A DNA stretch of 64,000 bases from Saonia flava (GCF_011927795.1 NZ_JAATJJ010000001.1:2295062-2359061); one strand, 5' to 3'. Shown: positions 1 through 9,474, numbered from the stretch's first letter. Notes: a model not told the origin generated them from the letters alone. Numbers and translations: made by a program.

Positions 1-511
1 CAACAACAGACGAAAAATTATAACTATCGGTATTTTCTTGCGAAGCCATTCCGTCAGATTCTTCCCTAGAACTATTTGCCAAGTCGGGTTGACTATTTTT
101 TTCGGTCTGTTTTTTAGGAATATTTATCGAATTATTATCACTGGAGCCACTATTTTTATCGCTGGAATTGACGTCATCGTTAGTAACCACTGCACTCTCA
201 TTCTCCGTAATTGGCACAATCAAATCTTTATTCGAATTTGGTTTCTCTTTGTTGACTGGAATTGTTGTATTTTCAATATCAGTTGTGATGGGGTTTGTGG
301 TATTATCGTCTTTAAAAGGGTTGATTATATAAAATAAAATGGCCAATAGCGCGGCTATGCCTCCAAGTCTCCACCATATGGGGATAACTTTTCGGTCTTT
401 TTTCATATTGTCCAAGGAAACTTCGATAGATCTCCAGACTTTCTCATCTGGAATCTTTTCAAAGTCTTTAAACTTTTCTTGAAACAAATTGTCCAAATTC
501 TTTTTGCTCAT
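1..511 (-). CDS. Membrane anti-sigma-like protein, partial (C-terminus beyond window)
   Basis: The reading frame is open from an ATG at 511 to the left edge, so about 170 N-terminal residues are visible and the end is missing. The protein begins MSKKNLDNLFQEKFKDF and has a conserved-looking segment with DEKVWRSIEVSL. One membrane helix follows at about residues 46-65 (WWRLGGIAALLAILFYII), then a long Asn/Ser/Thr/Lys-rich, low-complexity periplasmic stretch. It lies 12 bases downstream of an ECF sigma-factor gene on the same strand. A short cytoplasmic segment, one helix and an extended periplasmic part directly after a sigma factor is the usual arrangement of Bacteroidota anti-sigma proteins. 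The sigma-binding role is inferred from context and topology, because no classical zinc anti-sigma motif is visible. Whether it ends in a beta-barrel cannot be seen. Confidence 0.75.
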   Translation of the reverse strand, partial: MSKKNLDNLFQEKFKDFEKIPDEKVWRSIEVSLDNMKKDRKVIPIWWRLGGIAALLAILFYIINPFKDDNTTNPITTDIENTTIPVNKEKPNSNKDLIVPITENESAVVTNDDVNSSDKNSGSSDNNSINIPKKQTEKNSQPDLANSSREESDGMASQENTDSYNFSSVV

Positions 512-523
512 TTCTCTGATGCG

Positions 524-1084
524 TTAGGCAATGTTTATGCTTTCTTTTTCGATTTTTTCTTTTAATATCATCCTTGCTCTTGCAAGATTGGATTTTGATG
601 TGCCTGTGGACGTTCCTAAGAGTTCGCTTATTTCCTTATGGGAAAATCCGTCCAGGACATAAAGGTTAAAGGTTGTTCTGTATTTGTTTGGCAGTTCCTG
701 TATATAACCAAGAAGTGTTGCTAGACTAATATCTACATAACCACTTTCAACAGTAGTTTCTTCCTCATAATTTTCTGAAACTACATTTAAATGTTCTTCT
801 TTTCTATATTTCTGTAAAACCGTATTTACAGTAATTCTTTTTATCCACCCTTCAAAAGAGCCTTTTTGGGAGTATTGGTCTATTTTGTTGAAAATGGTCA
901 AGAAACTATCATGCAGGTTGTCTTCAGCCTCGGTCTTATTTCGAGAATATTTTAGGCATACACCGAACAGTATACTAGCATATTTGCGGTATAGCTGTTC
1001 TTGGGCTTTTCTATTTCCCTTCTTACAATCGTGTATGAGCCTATCTAAACTCAAAATATTGGTTAGGTATTTAGTTTTTAGCAC
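524..1084 (-). CDS. ECF-type RNA polymerase sigma factor (sigma-70 family)
   Basis: This 186-residue protein has the two-domain structure of ECF sigma factors. Sigma region 2 spans about residues 21-97, with DNLHDSFLTIF and FEGWIKRITVN. Sigma region 4 spans about 119-176, with LPNKYRTTFNLYVLDGFSHK and a helix-turn-helix in KEISELLGTSTGTSKSNL. It should direct RNA polymerase to a small regulon, under control of the membrane protein encoded just downstream. The start is unusual. There is no usable ATG, and the in-frame codon before GTG 1084 is the TAA stop of the upstream lipoprotein gene. Translation therefore starts at GTG 1084 or at TTG 1054, which would give MSLDRLIHDC. Both would depend on coupling to the upstream gene. 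Confidence 0.9.
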   Translation of the reverse strand: MLKTKYLTNILSLDRLIHDCKKGNRKAQEQLYRKYASILFGVCLKYSRNKTEAEDNLHDSFLTIFNKIDQYSQKGSFEGWIKRITVNTVLQKYRKEEHLNVVSENYEEETTVESGYVDISLATLLGYIQELPNKYRTTFNLYVLDGFSHKEISELLGTSTGTSKSNLARARMILKEKIEKESINIA

Positions 1085-1504
1085 TTAGTTTACTGGGATG
1101 TCTACCTCTATAAATTGAGGATTTCCATTTTCATCTTCCCCACTCCAAAATTTAAAATGATATGTATCTGAATATAACACTTGAAAATCAAAAGAAGTTT
1201 GCACTTCTTGGTTTACTTCGACACAAGTTGTTTGATCTGTAAAAACAGACCCAACAACCACAACCTCCCTTGTGGTCTGGTCAACTTTGATTACGTCAAA
1301 ACCTTGAAAAAATGTACACTCATCAGACCTAAGATACGTAACATTAATTTGATAGGTGTCATTAACATCAAAGGATTCCGGAACCTCAACTTCAACAATC
1401 TGTAAATAGGCAAATTCAAAATTTGCGTCATCATTGTCCAAGCTGCAAGACCCTAAGGTTATGGCGGCAAATAAGGCAACCATATAGAAAAACAACCTCT
1501 TCAT
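1085..1504 (-). CDS. Small lipoprotein of unknown function
   Basis: The 139-residue product starts with a signal peptide ending in a lipobox (ITLGSC, Cys at about residue 20), so it should be an exported lipoprotein. The mature part is acidic and beta-rich, with no domain I recognise. It is the first gene of a three-gene unit on the minus strand with the ECF sigma factor and its putative anti-sigma partner. Its stop codon abuts the GTG start of the sigma gene in the same frame. It could be the sensed or controlled envelope component of that system, but this is only context. Confidence 0.75.
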   Translation of the reverse strand: MKRLFFYMVALFAAITLGSCSLDNDDANFEFAYLQIVEVEVPESFDVNDTYQINVTYLRSDECTFFQGFDVIKVDQTTREVVVVGSVFTDQTTCVEVNQEVQTSFDFQVLYSDTYHFKFWSGEDENGNPQFIEVDIPVN

Positions 1505-1561
1505 AACTCTTGATTTTCTTACTAAAGATGAAAATTAAAAATAAAGGTTGCGTGAGGAAAC

Positions 1562-1588
1562 AAAAAATCCCGCAAATAGCGGGATTTT
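1562..1588 (-). terminator. Rho-independent terminator of recA
   Basis: A perfect 10-bp inverted repeat (AAAATCCCGC, loop of 5, GCGGGATTTT) lies just after the recA stop. On the minus strand it is followed by a T run. It separates recA from the lipoprotein/sigma unit downstream. Confidence 0.9.
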
Positions 1589-1591
1589 AAC

Positions 1592-2599
1592 TTATTCTTT
1601 TATGGCATTCAGTGCTTCTTTTATCTTTCCTTCGAGTTCTTCCAAGAGTTCTGGATTATCCAAGAGAAGGTTTTTTACGGCATCCCTACCTTGACCAAGC
1701 TTGGTGTCCCCATAACTGAACCAAGAACCACTTTTCTTGATTATCTCATACTCTACACCAAGATCCAAAATCTCTCCTACTTTGGAAATTCCTTCTCCGT
1801 ACATAATATCAAACTCTGCAGTCCTAAAAGGGGGTGCCACTTTGTTTTTCACCACTTTAACACGGGTTTTATTTCCTTGAACAGCACCATCGGTATCTTT
1901 TATCTGTGTAGATCTTCTAATGTCCAATCTTACGGAGGCATAGAACTTAAGGGCGTTACCACCTGTTGTGGTTTCGGGGTTTCCAAACATCACTCCAATT
2001 TTTTCACGCAATTGGTTAATGAATATTACGGTACATTTTGTTTTACTAATGGATGAGGTTAATTTTCGCAATGCCTGCGACATTAAACGAGCGTGCAAAC
2101 CCATTTTGGAGTCACCCATTTCTCCTTCTATCTCACTTTTTGGGGTCAGTGCAGCTACAGAATCAATAATTACTATATCAATAGCTCCGGAACGAATTAA
2201 ATTATCGGCTATTTCCAGCGCTTGTTCCCCATTATCTGGTTGGGAAATAATTAGATTGTCAATATCTACACCCAACTTCTTTGCATAAAAACGATCAAAG
2301 GCATGTTCAGCATCAATAAAAGCAGCAATACCTCCACTTTTTTGCGCTTCGGCAATAGCATGTAGGGTTAAAGTTGTCTTACCCGAAGACTCAGGCCCAT
2401 AAATTTCCACAACTCTTCCACGAGGATAACCACCTACTCCCAAAGCAATATCCAATCCCAATGAACCAGAAGAAATTACTTCTACATCTTCAATAACACT
2501 GTCACCCATTTTCATGACCGCACCTTTTCCGTACGTTTTATCCAATTTGTCCAATGTAAGTTTAAGGGCTTTTAGCTTTGCTTCTTTTTCTGTGCTCAT
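1592..2599 (-). CDS. recA: Recombinase RecA
   Basis: At 335 residues this is a full-length RecA, the ATP-dependent strand-exchange protein of homologous recombination and the co-protease of the SOS response. The Walker A motif GPESSGKTT is at about residues 68-76. The catalytic Glu segment is in [10 protein letters not shown], and the Walker B region is in [14 protein letters not shown]. The L2 region is in [20 protein letters not shown]. The C-terminal domain ends in the usual charged tail. The gene is monocistronic, has its own terminator, and diverges from trhO. I see no clear SOS box in the 290 bases upstream. Confidence 0.99.
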   Translation of the reverse strand: MSTEKEAKLKALKLTLDKLDKTYGKGAVMKMGDSVIEDVEVISSGSLGLDIALGVGGYPRGRVVEIYGPESSGKTTLTLHAIAEAQKSGGIAAFIDAEHAFDRFYAKKLGVDIDNLIISQPDNGEQALEIADNLIRSGAIDIVIIDSVAALTPKSEIEGEMGDSKMGLHARLMSQALRKLTSSISKTKCTVIFINQLREKIGVMFGNPETTTGGNALKFYASVRLDIRRSTQIKDTDGAVQGNKTRVKVVKNKVAPPFRTAEFDIMYGEGISKVGEILDLGVEYEIIKKSGSWFSYGDTKLGQGRDAVKNLLLDNPELLEELEGKIKEALNAIKE

Positions 2600-2794
2600 T
2601 ATCTATTAAATTAGGAAGGCTAAATTACCAATTCTTTTATCATATAACAATGTCAACGCAACCTTTTTGTAAATGATGCATCTAAAGATTAAACTAACTC
2701 AGATACCATGGTTTTTTGCCATGGGCAACGATGGTCATACTCTTTCCATTTTGTTGTAATTTCTATGAAAAAGAGAACATATAGAGATGGCCTT

Positions 2795-2826
2795 AAAAGA
2801 GCTTTGGTACTACCAAAGCTCTTTTT
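2795..2826 (+). terminator. Perfect hairpin with T tract in the recA-trhO intergenic region
   Basis: AAAAGAGCTTTGGTA at 2795-2809 is exactly complementary to 2811-2825, around a single central base, and a T run follows on the plus strand. It has the form of an intrinsic terminator, yet no annotated plus-strand gene lies upstream; recA is divergent. It may end a short RNA made from the 2600-2790 stretch, or act as an attenuator. It could also simply insulate trhO. Confidence 0.6.
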
Positions 2827-2843
2827 AATTTGGGCTTAATTAT

Positions 2844-2851
2844 TATCTTTG
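2844..2851 (+). promoter_or_regulatory. Bacteroidota-type -7 box of trhO
   Basis: TATCTTTG matches the TAnnTTTG consensus and lies 43 bases before the trhO start, just after the hairpin ending at 2826. A matching TTTG at the standard distance is not clear, so only the -7 element is called. Confidence 0.5.
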
Positions 2852-2893
2852 CCATTTTAGAACAATTCTTTTAACTTAAACTATTGGTATAGC

Positions 2894-3925
2894 ATGCAAC
2901 TGTACAATACACTAAGTGCAAAGGAAAGAGAAATTTTGATTGAGGAGGCTGGGAAAGACCGGCTTACCATCTCTTTCTATAAATATGCACATATTGGAAA
3001 TCCACAAATTTTAAGGAACCATCTTTTTATCCAATGGAACGATTTGGAGGTTCTAGGAAGAATCTATGTGGCCAATGAAGGAATAAATGCACAACTATCT
3101 GTGCCGGCGGATAATTTTGAGGCCTTTAAAACACATTTGGACAGTATTGTTTTCTTGGAAAATGTTCGTTTGAACATTGCCAGGGAACAGGACAATAAAT
3201 CATTTTTGAAACTAAAGGTGAAAGTACGGCATAAGATTGTGGCGGATGGATTGAACGATGCCACTTTTGATGTGACCAACAAAGGAATCCATGTCAACGC
3301 CGAAAAATTCAATGAACTTATTGAAGACCCAGACACTGTTCTGGTTGATATGCGAAACCACTACGAAAGTGAAATAGGCCATTTTAAGAATGCTGTGACA
3401 CCAGATGTGGATACATTTCGTGACTCATTGGATATTATTGAGGCGGACTTAAAAGACCATAAAGAGGATAAAAAATTGGTCATGTATTGTACAGGGGGTA
3501 TCCGTTGTGAAAAGGCCAGTGCCTATTATAGACACAAAGGTTTTAAACAAGTCTATCAATTGGAGGGGGGGATTATTGAATATGCCAGACAGGTAGAAAA
3601 CCAGAAACTCGAGAATAAATTTTTTGGAAAAAACTTTGTTTTCGACCATAGAAGGGGAGAGCGCATTTCTTCTGATATTATATCCAATTGCCATCAATGT
3701 GGAGAAGCATGCGATACACATGTAAATTGTGCCAATGAAGCATGCCACTTGTTGTTTATCCAGTGCGAATCCTGCGCTGAAAAAATGAACACCTGTTGTT
3801 CAAATGAATGTAAAGAGATACATGCTTTGCCTTTCGAGGAGCAAAAGAAGTTGAGAAAAGGGAAGGGTGCCAGCAATAAAATTTTTAAAAAAGGACGTTC
3901 AGAGGCTTTGAAATATAAAAAATAG
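2894..3925 (+). CDS. trhO: tRNA uridine(34) hydroxylase, rhodanese family (TrhO/YceA)
   Basis: The 343-residue protein matches the TrhO (UPF0176) family, which uses molecular oxygen in forming 5-hydroxyuridine at the tRNA wobble position. An N-terminal acylphosphatase-like domain covers about residues 20-125 (GRIYVANEGINAQLS). A rhodanese domain follows at about 140-235, with the active-site loop YCTGGIRCEKA; the catalytic Cys is residue 199. The C-terminal 80 residues carry many cysteines (CHQCGEACDTHVNC, CESCAEKM, CCSNEC), as in longer members of the family, and probably bind metal. It has its own promoter, diverges from recA, and stands alone. Confidence 0.93.
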   Translation: MQLYNTLSAKEREILIEEAGKDRLTISFYKYAHIGNPQILRNHLFIQWNDLEVLGRIYVANEGINAQLSVPADNFEAFKTHLDSIVFLENVRLNIAREQDNKSFLKLKVKVRHKIVADGLNDATFDVTNKGIHVNAEKFNELIEDPDTVLVDMRNHYESEIGHFKNAVTPDVDTFRDSLDIIEADLKDHKEDKKLVMYCTGGIRCEKASAYYRHKGFKQVYQLEGGIIEYARQVENQKLENKFFGKNFVFDHRRGERISSDIISNCHQCGEACDTHVNCANEACHLLFIQCESCAEKMNTCCSNECKEIHALPFEEQKKLRKGKGASNKIFKKGRSEALKYKK

Positions 3926-4089
3926 AGGCGCTCTCTTTCAATAGATTATGAGGTGTTCCATTTAACATCCATTTATAAGCCCAGATTTCTTATCTGTAAC
4001 AATTTGTGCTATCTTTACCTTTAAGTAAATTTTTATGAACCTTATTTTAGCGATATAACATTTCTTTTCGCTAAATCAATATATAAAAT

Positions 4090-5253
4090 ATGGGTTGTAG
4101 CAGTTGTTCAACTGGTAAAGACGGCCAACCTAAGGGGTGCAAAAACAATGGCACTTGCGGTACGGACGGCTGTAATAAATTAACGGTTTTTGATTGGCTT
4201 TCTAATATGTCCCCTCCCAATGGGCAAGAACAGTTTAATTGTGTTGAGGTCCGTTTTAAAAATAGTAGAAAAGAATTTTTTAGAAATTCAGAAAAACTAT
4301 CCCTTTCTATTGGAGATGTAGTTGCCACTCAGGCAAAATCGGGTCATGATGTGGGCATGGTTACCTTGACAGGGGAGCTGGTCCGGGTACAGATGACCAA
4401 GAAAAAAATTGACTATAAAGACCCCGAACTTCCTAAACTATATAGAAAGGCATCACAAAAAGATATTGACATATGGCAAAAATGTCGCAATAAGGAAGAA
4501 GAGATAAAGAAACGTGCTCGAGAAATTGCCATTGTCCTTAAGCTTCAAATGAAAATTTCCGATGTGGAATTTCAAGGTGATGGATCCAAAGCTACTTTCT
4601 ATTATACAGCTGAGGATAGAGTGGATTTTAGACAGTTGATAAAAGACATGGCCAAAGCCTTTAGTATTCGTATTGAAATGCGCCAAATTGGATATAGACA
4701 AGAAGCTCAGCGTCTTGGAGGAATAGGTTCTTGTGGGCGGGAGTTGTGCTGTTCTACTTGGTTAACAGACTTTAGGTCTGTGAGCACGGCTGCGGCACGG
4801 TACCAACAACTTTCGTTAAATCCACAGAAACTGGCAGGACAGTGTGGCAAGTTAAAATGTTGTCTAAATTATGAATTGGATATGTATTTGGATGCATTAA
4901 AAGATTTTCCGTCCAATGATAGTAAGCTACAAACTGAAAAAGGCCTTGCTTTTTGCCAGAAGTCAGATATTTTCAAAGAGACCCTATGGTTTTCATATAG
5001 AAATGACCCAGCTACATGGCATACCTTAAAAAAAGAGCAGGTCTTGGAAATTTTGGAAAAAAATAAAAAAGGGGAAAAAGTGGAAAGCTTGGAAGATTAC
5101 TCCGAAGACAATGTAGTTGAAGAGAAAAAAGTCTTTGAAAACGTTGTTGGGCAAGATAGCCTTACCCGTTTTGATCAACCCAAGCGCAGGAGAAATAAAA
5201 ACAAGAACAAGAATAGAAGAAATAAGAAAAAGAAACCTGTAAAAAATGAATAA
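4090..5253 (+). CDS. ricT: PSP1-domain protein, RicT (YaaT) family
   Basis: This 387-residue protein has the PSP1 C-terminal domain at about residues 130-225. The hallmark cysteine motif GGIGSCGRELCCSTW is near 210-224, and a second cluster, QCGKLKCCLNYE, is near 251-262. In Bacillus, RicT belongs to a complex carrying Fe-S clusters that affects RNA processing. Bacteroidota lack sporulation, so the role here is less clear. A Cys-rich N-terminus (Cys 3, 6, 17, 23, 28) and a Lys/Arg/Asn-rich tail from about 366 are additions typical of this phylum. The tail could contact nucleic acid (inference). Its last 8 bases overlap gldH, indicating translational coupling. Confidence 0.9.
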   Translation: MGCSSCSTGKDGQPKGCKNNGTCGTDGCNKLTVFDWLSNMSPPNGQEQFNCVEVRFKNSRKEFFRNSEKLSLSIGDVVATQAKSGHDVGMVTLTGELVRVQMTKKKIDYKDPELPKLYRKASQKDIDIWQKCRNKEEEIKKRAREIAIVLKLQMKISDVEFQGDGSKATFYYTAEDRVDFRQLIKDMAKAFSIRIEMRQIGYRQEAQRLGGIGSCGRELCCSTWLTDFRSVSTAAARYQQLSLNPQKLAGQCGKLKCCLNYELDMYLDALKDFPSNDSKLQTEKGLAFCQKSDIFKETLWFSYRNDPATWHTLKKEQVLEILEKNKKGEKVESLEDYSEDNVVEEKKVFENVVGQDSLTRFDQPKRRRNKNKNKNRRNKKKKPVKNE

Positions 5254-5734
5254 CAGATTATTTTTTGTGTTGCTTTTGGTGGTTTTTGTTAGTAGTTGTA
5301 ACGATGGGAAAACCTTGTTTTCTGAATACAACGGCACAGAGAATGGAAGTTGGTCAAAAGACGGAATTGTAGAGTTCAATTATTCCAATATGGACACCAT
5401 CAATCCTCATAATTTGTTCATCAACATACGAAATGACAATACATTTGCATATAGCAATCTTTTTTTGATTGCCGAATTAAACTACCCAAATGGAGAAACA
5501 GTTAAGGATACTTTGGAATATGAAATGGCATTTCCGGACGGACAATGGATGGGAAAAGGATATGGAAGTATAAGAGAAAACAAATTATGGTACAAGGAAA
5601 ACATCGTTTTTCCCGTTAGCGGCGTATATAATGTACAACTATCACATGCTATGAGAAAAAACGGAAATGTGGAAGGTGTAATAAATTTAGAAGGGATTAC
5701 CGATGTAGGGTTCCAAATAGAAAAAAGCAATTAA
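5246..5734 (+). CDS. gldH: Gliding motility lipoprotein GldH
   Basis: The 162-residue lipoprotein has a lipobox ending FVSSC (Cys at about 18). It carries the family's signature strings LNYPNGETVKDTLEYEMA and FPDGQWMGKGYG, then ENKLWYKENI. GldH is one of the proteins genetically required for gliding motility and chitin use in Flavobacterium johnsoniae. It is an envelope lipoprotein linked to the gliding/type IX secretion apparatus. The gene starts inside the end of ricT and is followed after 5 bases by the PBP1A gene. Confidence 0.95.
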   Translation: MNNRLFFVLLLVVFVSSCNDGKTLFSEYNGTENGSWSKDGIVEFNYSNMDTINPHNLFINIRNDNTFAYSNLFLIAELNYPNGETVKDTLEYEMAFPDGQWMGKGYGSIRENKLWYKENIVFPVSGVYNVQLSHAMRKNGNVEGVINLEGITDVGFQIEKSN

Positions 5735-5739
5735 AGGTT

Positions 5740-8082
5740 ATGGCAAAGGCTGTAAAGAAAAAAGAGAACCAAGGGTTCTTTAAATATATTAAGTGGTTTT
5801 GGATTTTGTTTGCAACGGGTATTTTTTCCTTTGCACTTTTGTTTTTATTGGCCTCATGGGGTGTTTTTGGTGGGATGCCTGCCTATGAACATTTAGAAAA
5901 TCCCAAAACAAATTTGGCTTCGCAAATAATTTCTTCGGACGATGAATTGTTGGGAAAGTTTTATTTGGATGATAACAGAACCCCAATTTCTTATGAAGAA
6001 TTACCACAAAATCTGGTTGATGCCCTAGTTGCCACAGAAGATGCCAGATATTTTAAACATGCTGGTATTGACGCCCGTGGAACATTAAGAGCATTTGCTT
6101 ATTTGGGTAAAAAGGGGGGGGCAAGTACCATTACGCAACAGCTTTCCAGACAGTTATTTATTGGTGCTCGTGAAAAGAAGAAGACGCAAGCAATTCTTCA
6201 AAAAGCGAAAGAGTGGGTTTTAGCGACCCGCTTGGAAAAGCAGTATACCAAAGAAGAGATCATTGCCATGTACCTAAACATTTATGATTTTCTTAATAAT
6301 GCTGATGGTATCCGTTCTGCAGCAAGAATATATTTTGGTAAAGAACCTATTGATTTAAAAACAGAAGAATCTGCCGTTTTGGTGGGCATGTTAAAAAATT
6401 CATCATACTACAATCCATTAAGAAGGGAAGAATTGGTTCTAAATCGTAGAAATACTGTTTTAGGACAAATGGCCAAGTATGACTATATCACTGAGCAAGA
6501 AAAGGATTCATTACAGGCCTTGGACATGGACATTAATTTTAATCCAGAAAACCATAGGGAAGGTCTGGCCACGTACTTTAGAATGAATCTTCAAAAATTC
6601 ATGAACAAATGGATTAATGACAACCCTAAGCCGGCTTTAGAAGATGATCGAGACAGATATAATCTTTATTTGGATGGGTTAAAGATATACACCACAATAG
6701 ATTCCAGGATGCAGGCAAATGCAGAGGAAGCAGTAAAAGAGCACATGAAAAAGCTACAGGCAGAGTTCTTTCACCAAAACACTCCGGATAGAAATAGAAC
6801 TGCACCTTTTTTAGATTTGGAACAGTTTGAGATAGATGCTATTATGGAAAGGGCAATGAAAAACTCCCATAGATGGCGAGAAATGAAAAAACAGGGAAAA
6901 TCTGAAAATGAGATTCGTGCTTCTTTTAAAAAAGAAACAGAAATGACCGTTTTTGATTGGAACAGCGATACCCAAGAAAAGGATACGGTAATGACTCCGT
7001 TAGATTCAATTAGATATTACAAAACCTTTTTAAGAACGGCCATGATGTCCATTGAACCACAAACAGGCCATGTAAAGGCATGGGTTGGTGGATTAAACTA
7101 CAAACATTTTCAATACGACAATGTAATTCAAGGGGGTCGCCAGGCAGGTTCAATATTTAAACCTTTTGTCTATGCCGCGGCAATTGATCAATTAAGATTG
7201 TCACCATGTGATTCCTATCCAGATACGCAGTACTGTATTGAAGCGGAAAAACATGGAAATCCTGAACCTTGGTGCCCTAAAAATTCGGATGGCACATATT
7301 CTGGAAATATGTTTACATTAAAACATGCCTTGGCAAACTCTGTGAATACGGTCACAGCACGTTTGATAGACATGGTAGGGCCTAAATCAGTTGTTTCGAT
7401 TGTCAAAAACATGGGAATTAAAAGTGAAGTTTTGGAAGTGCCTTCCATTGCTTTGGGTACACCAGATGTGAACGTATATGATATTGTAGGAGCGTATGGA
7501 GCTTTTGTTAATCAAGGGGTGTATGTAAAACCAGTAATGGTTACCCGGATTGAGGATAAAAATGGCCAGGTATTGTATGAGTATGTGCCAGAAACTAAAG
7601 ATGTATTGAGCAAGGATGTGGCTTATGCCATGATTAATTTAATGGAGGGTGTTACACAGGGAGGCTCAGGGACCAGACTTAGGCACTCGTACAATAAAAA
7701 CAATACCGTTTATAAAGAAATTATAACAGGCTATCCCTACAATCTAACAAACCCTATTGCAGGAAAGACAGGCACCACACAAAACCAGAGCTATGGTTGG
7801 TTTATGGGGATGGTTCCAAATTTAGTAACAGGAGTTTGGGTCGGTGGAGAAGACCGAGCAACCCATTTTTCATCTTTGGCATACGGTCAGGGGGCATCTA
7901 TGGCATTGCCCATATGGGGACTTTATATGAAGAAAAATTATGCCAATGAGGAAATAGGTGTTTCCGCTGAAGAATTTCCAAAACCAGAAGATTTATCCAT
8001 TGAGGTAGATTGCGTGAAGTATAAAGAGGAAATGCAACAGGATATTGATACTGAAGATGATTTGGACGATTTAGATTTTTAA
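5740..8082 (+). CDS. Penicillin-binding protein 1A (bifunctional transglycosylase/transpeptidase)
   Basis: At 780 residues this is a class A PBP that polymerises and cross-links peptidoglycan in the periplasm. A short cytoplasmic Lys-rich N-terminus precedes a membrane anchor at about residues 18-43. The GT51 transglycosylase domain has catalytic Glu 100 in [14 protein letters not shown] and the [15 protein letters not shown] motif. The transpeptidase domain has nucleophile Ser 471 in the SxxK motif GSIFK, the SVN motif in NSVNT, and Lys 676 in AGKTGTT. The C-terminus is acidic ([11 protein letters not shown]). All catalytic residues are present. It is the third gene of the ricT-gldH-PBP1A-scoAB run. 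Confidence 0.97.
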   Translation: MAKAVKKKENQGFFKYIKWFWILFATGIFSFALLFLLASWGVFGGMPAYEHLENPKTNLASQIISSDDELLGKFYLDDNRTPISYEELPQNLVDALVATEDARYFKHAGIDARGTLRAFAYLGKKGGASTITQQLSRQLFIGAREKKKTQAILQKAKEWVLATRLEKQYTKEEIIAMYLNIYDFLNNADGIRSAARIYFGKEPIDLKTEESAVLVGMLKNSSYYNPLRREELVLNRRNTVLGQMAKYDYITEQEKDSLQALDMDINFNPENHREGLATYFRMNLQKFMNKWINDNPKPALEDDRDRYNLYLDGLKIYTTIDSRMQANAEEAVKEHMKKLQAEFFHQNTPDRNRTAPFLDLEQFEIDAIMERAMKNSHRWREMKKQGKSENEIRASFKKETEMTVFDWNSDTQEKDTVMTPLDSIRYYKTFLRTAMMSIEPQTGHVKAWVGGLNYKHFQYDNVIQGGRQAGSIFKPFVYAAAIDQLRLSPCDSYPDTQYCIEAEKHGNPEPWCPKNSDGTYSGNMFTLKHALANSVNTVTARLIDMVGPKSVVSIVKNMGIKSEVLEVPSIALGTPDVNVYDIVGAYGAFVNQGVYVKPVMVTRIEDKNGQVLYEYVPETKDVLSKDVAYAMINLMEGVTQGGSGTRLRHSYNKNNTVYKEIITGYPYNLTNPIAGKTGTTQNQSYGWFMGMVPNLVTGVWVGGEDRATHFSSLAYGQGASMALPIWGLYMKKNYANEEIGVSAEEFPKPEDLSIEVDCVKYKEEMQQDIDTEDDLDDLDF

Positions 8083-8083
8083 A

Positions 8084-8782
8084 ATGATAAGCAAGACCGT
8101 AGACAATGTGCAAGATGCACTTAAAGGGGTTAAAAATGACATGACATTTATGTTGGGTGGTTTTGGTCTGTGCGGAATTCCAGAAAACGCCATTGCCGAA
8201 CTAGTGCAATTGGGAATTAAAGATATAACCTGTATATCCAATAATGCAGGAGTAGATGATTTTGGCTTGGGATTGCTCTTGCAAAAACATCAAATAAAGA
8301 AAATGATATCTTCCTATGTTGGCGAAAACGATGAGTTTGAACGTCAAATGCTGAGTGGTGAATTAGAGGTAGAGTTGACTCCACAAGGAACATTGGCTGA
8401 GAAATGCAGGGCAGCACAATCTGGTTTCCCGGCTTTTTATACTCCAGCAGGCTACGGAACTGAAGTTGCCGAAGGAAAAGAATCCAGAGAATTTAACGGT
8501 AAGATGTATGTATTGGAGGAAGCTTTCCAAGCAGATTTTTCTTTTGTAAAGGCATGGAAAGGAGATGAAGCAGGGAACCTTATTTTTAAGGGAACTGCCC
8601 GTAATTTTAATCCTTGTATGTGTGGTGCCGCCAAAATAACAGTTGCTGAGGTAGAAGAACTGGTTCCTGCAGGAGAATTGAACCCCAACGAAATTCATAT
8701 TCCGGGAATATTTGTGCAACGTATTTTTCAAGGTGAGCATTATGAAAAGAGAATTGAACAACGAACTGTAAGACCAAAATAA
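8084..8782 (+). CDS. scoA: 3-oxoacid CoA-transferase subunit A
   Basis: The 232-residue product is the alpha subunit of a succinyl-CoA:3-ketoacid CoA-transferase. It moves CoA between succinyl-CoA and acetoacetate and so feeds ketone bodies and branched-chain breakdown products into acetyl-CoA. The CoA-binding motif [11 protein letters not shown] is near residues 23-33. Further family strings are [13 protein letters not shown] and [16 protein letters not shown]. It begins one base after the PBP1A stop and ends one base before the B subunit, so the genes are co-transcribed although functionally unrelated to PBP1A. Confidence 0.95.
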   Translation: MISKTVDNVQDALKGVKNDMTFMLGGFGLCGIPENAIAELVQLGIKDITCISNNAGVDDFGLGLLLQKHQIKKMISSYVGENDEFERQMLSGELEVELTPQGTLAEKCRAAQSGFPAFYTPAGYGTEVAEGKESREFNGKMYVLEEAFQADFSFVKAWKGDEAGNLIFKGTARNFNPCMCGAAKITVAEVEELVPAGELNPNEIHIPGIFVQRIFQGEHYEKRIEQRTVRPK

Positions 8783-8783
8783 A

Positions 8784-9437
8784 ATGTTGGACAAGAATGG
8801 CATAGCAAAGCGTATTGCGCAGGAAGTAAAAGATGGCTTCTATGTAAATCTTGGTATTGGTATTCCAACTCTGGTAGCCAATTTTGTTCGAGATGACATC
8901 AATGTTGAGTTTCAAAGTGAAAATGGTGTTTTGGGAATGGGTCCTTTCCCTCTTGAGGGAGAAGAAGACGCAGATATAATAAATGCAGGTAAACAGACCA
9001 TCACAACGCTTCCTGGAGCTTCTTTTTTTGATTCAGCACTTAGTTTTAGTATGATAAGAGGCAAACATGTGGACCTTACTATTTTAGGGGCCATGGAGGT
9101 AGCGGAGAATGGGGATATTGCCAATTGGAAAATTCCAGGTAAAATGGTAAAAGGTATGGGAGGCGCAATGGACTTGGTTGCCTCTGCAGACAATATAATT
9201 GTTGCCATGATGCATACCAATAGGGCAGGAGAGTCCAAATTATTAAAAAAATGCTCTTTACCATTGACAGGTGTTGGCTGTGTAACAAAGATAGTTACCA
9301 ACTTGGCCGTATTGGAAATTGTACCTGGCGGCTTTCTTTTAAAAGAACGAGCACCTGGGGTTAGCATAGAAGATATTAAAAAAGCTACCGAAGGCACTTT
9401 AATTGTTACAGGGGACGTGCCAGAAATGTTAATATAG
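8784..9437 (+). CDS. scoB: 3-oxoacid CoA-transferase subunit B
   Basis: This 217-residue beta subunit carries the catalytic glutamate, Glu 46 in FQSENGVLGMGP, which forms the glutamyl-CoA thioester. The second signature is GAMEVAENGDIANWKIPGK. Length and motifs are complete. It is the last gene of the run beginning at ricT. No clear terminator follows; the next 157 bases hold the promoter region of a small gene. Confidence 0.95.
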   Translation: MLDKNGIAKRIAQEVKDGFYVNLGIGIPTLVANFVRDDINVEFQSENGVLGMGPFPLEGEEDADIINAGKQTITTLPGASFFDSALSFSMIRGKHVDLTILGAMEVAENGDIANWKIPGKMVKGMGGAMDLVASADNIIVAMMHTNRAGESKLLKKCSLPLTGVGCVTKIVTNLAVLEIVPGGFLLKERAPGVSIEDIKKATEGTLIVTGDVPEMLI

Positions 9438-9474
9438 AAGTGTATTTCGTCGATGCCGCATTAACTATTATTTT

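Noticed and set aside
38-337. Plus-strand frame of 99 codons at the left edge
   Set aside because: It is antisense to the anti-sigma-like gene, whose frame is open over the whole stretch, has a proper ATG and fits the operon.
2765-2839. 24-codon frame starting ATG at 2765 (MKKRTYRDGLKRALVL...)
   Set aside because: The second half lies within the perfect hairpin, so its codons are explained by the stem; there is no promoter-to-ORF spacing or paralogue to support it.
8363-9397. Long antisense frames over scoA and scoB
   Set aside because: Both strands are open by composition, but only the plus strand encodes the CoA-transferase motifs.
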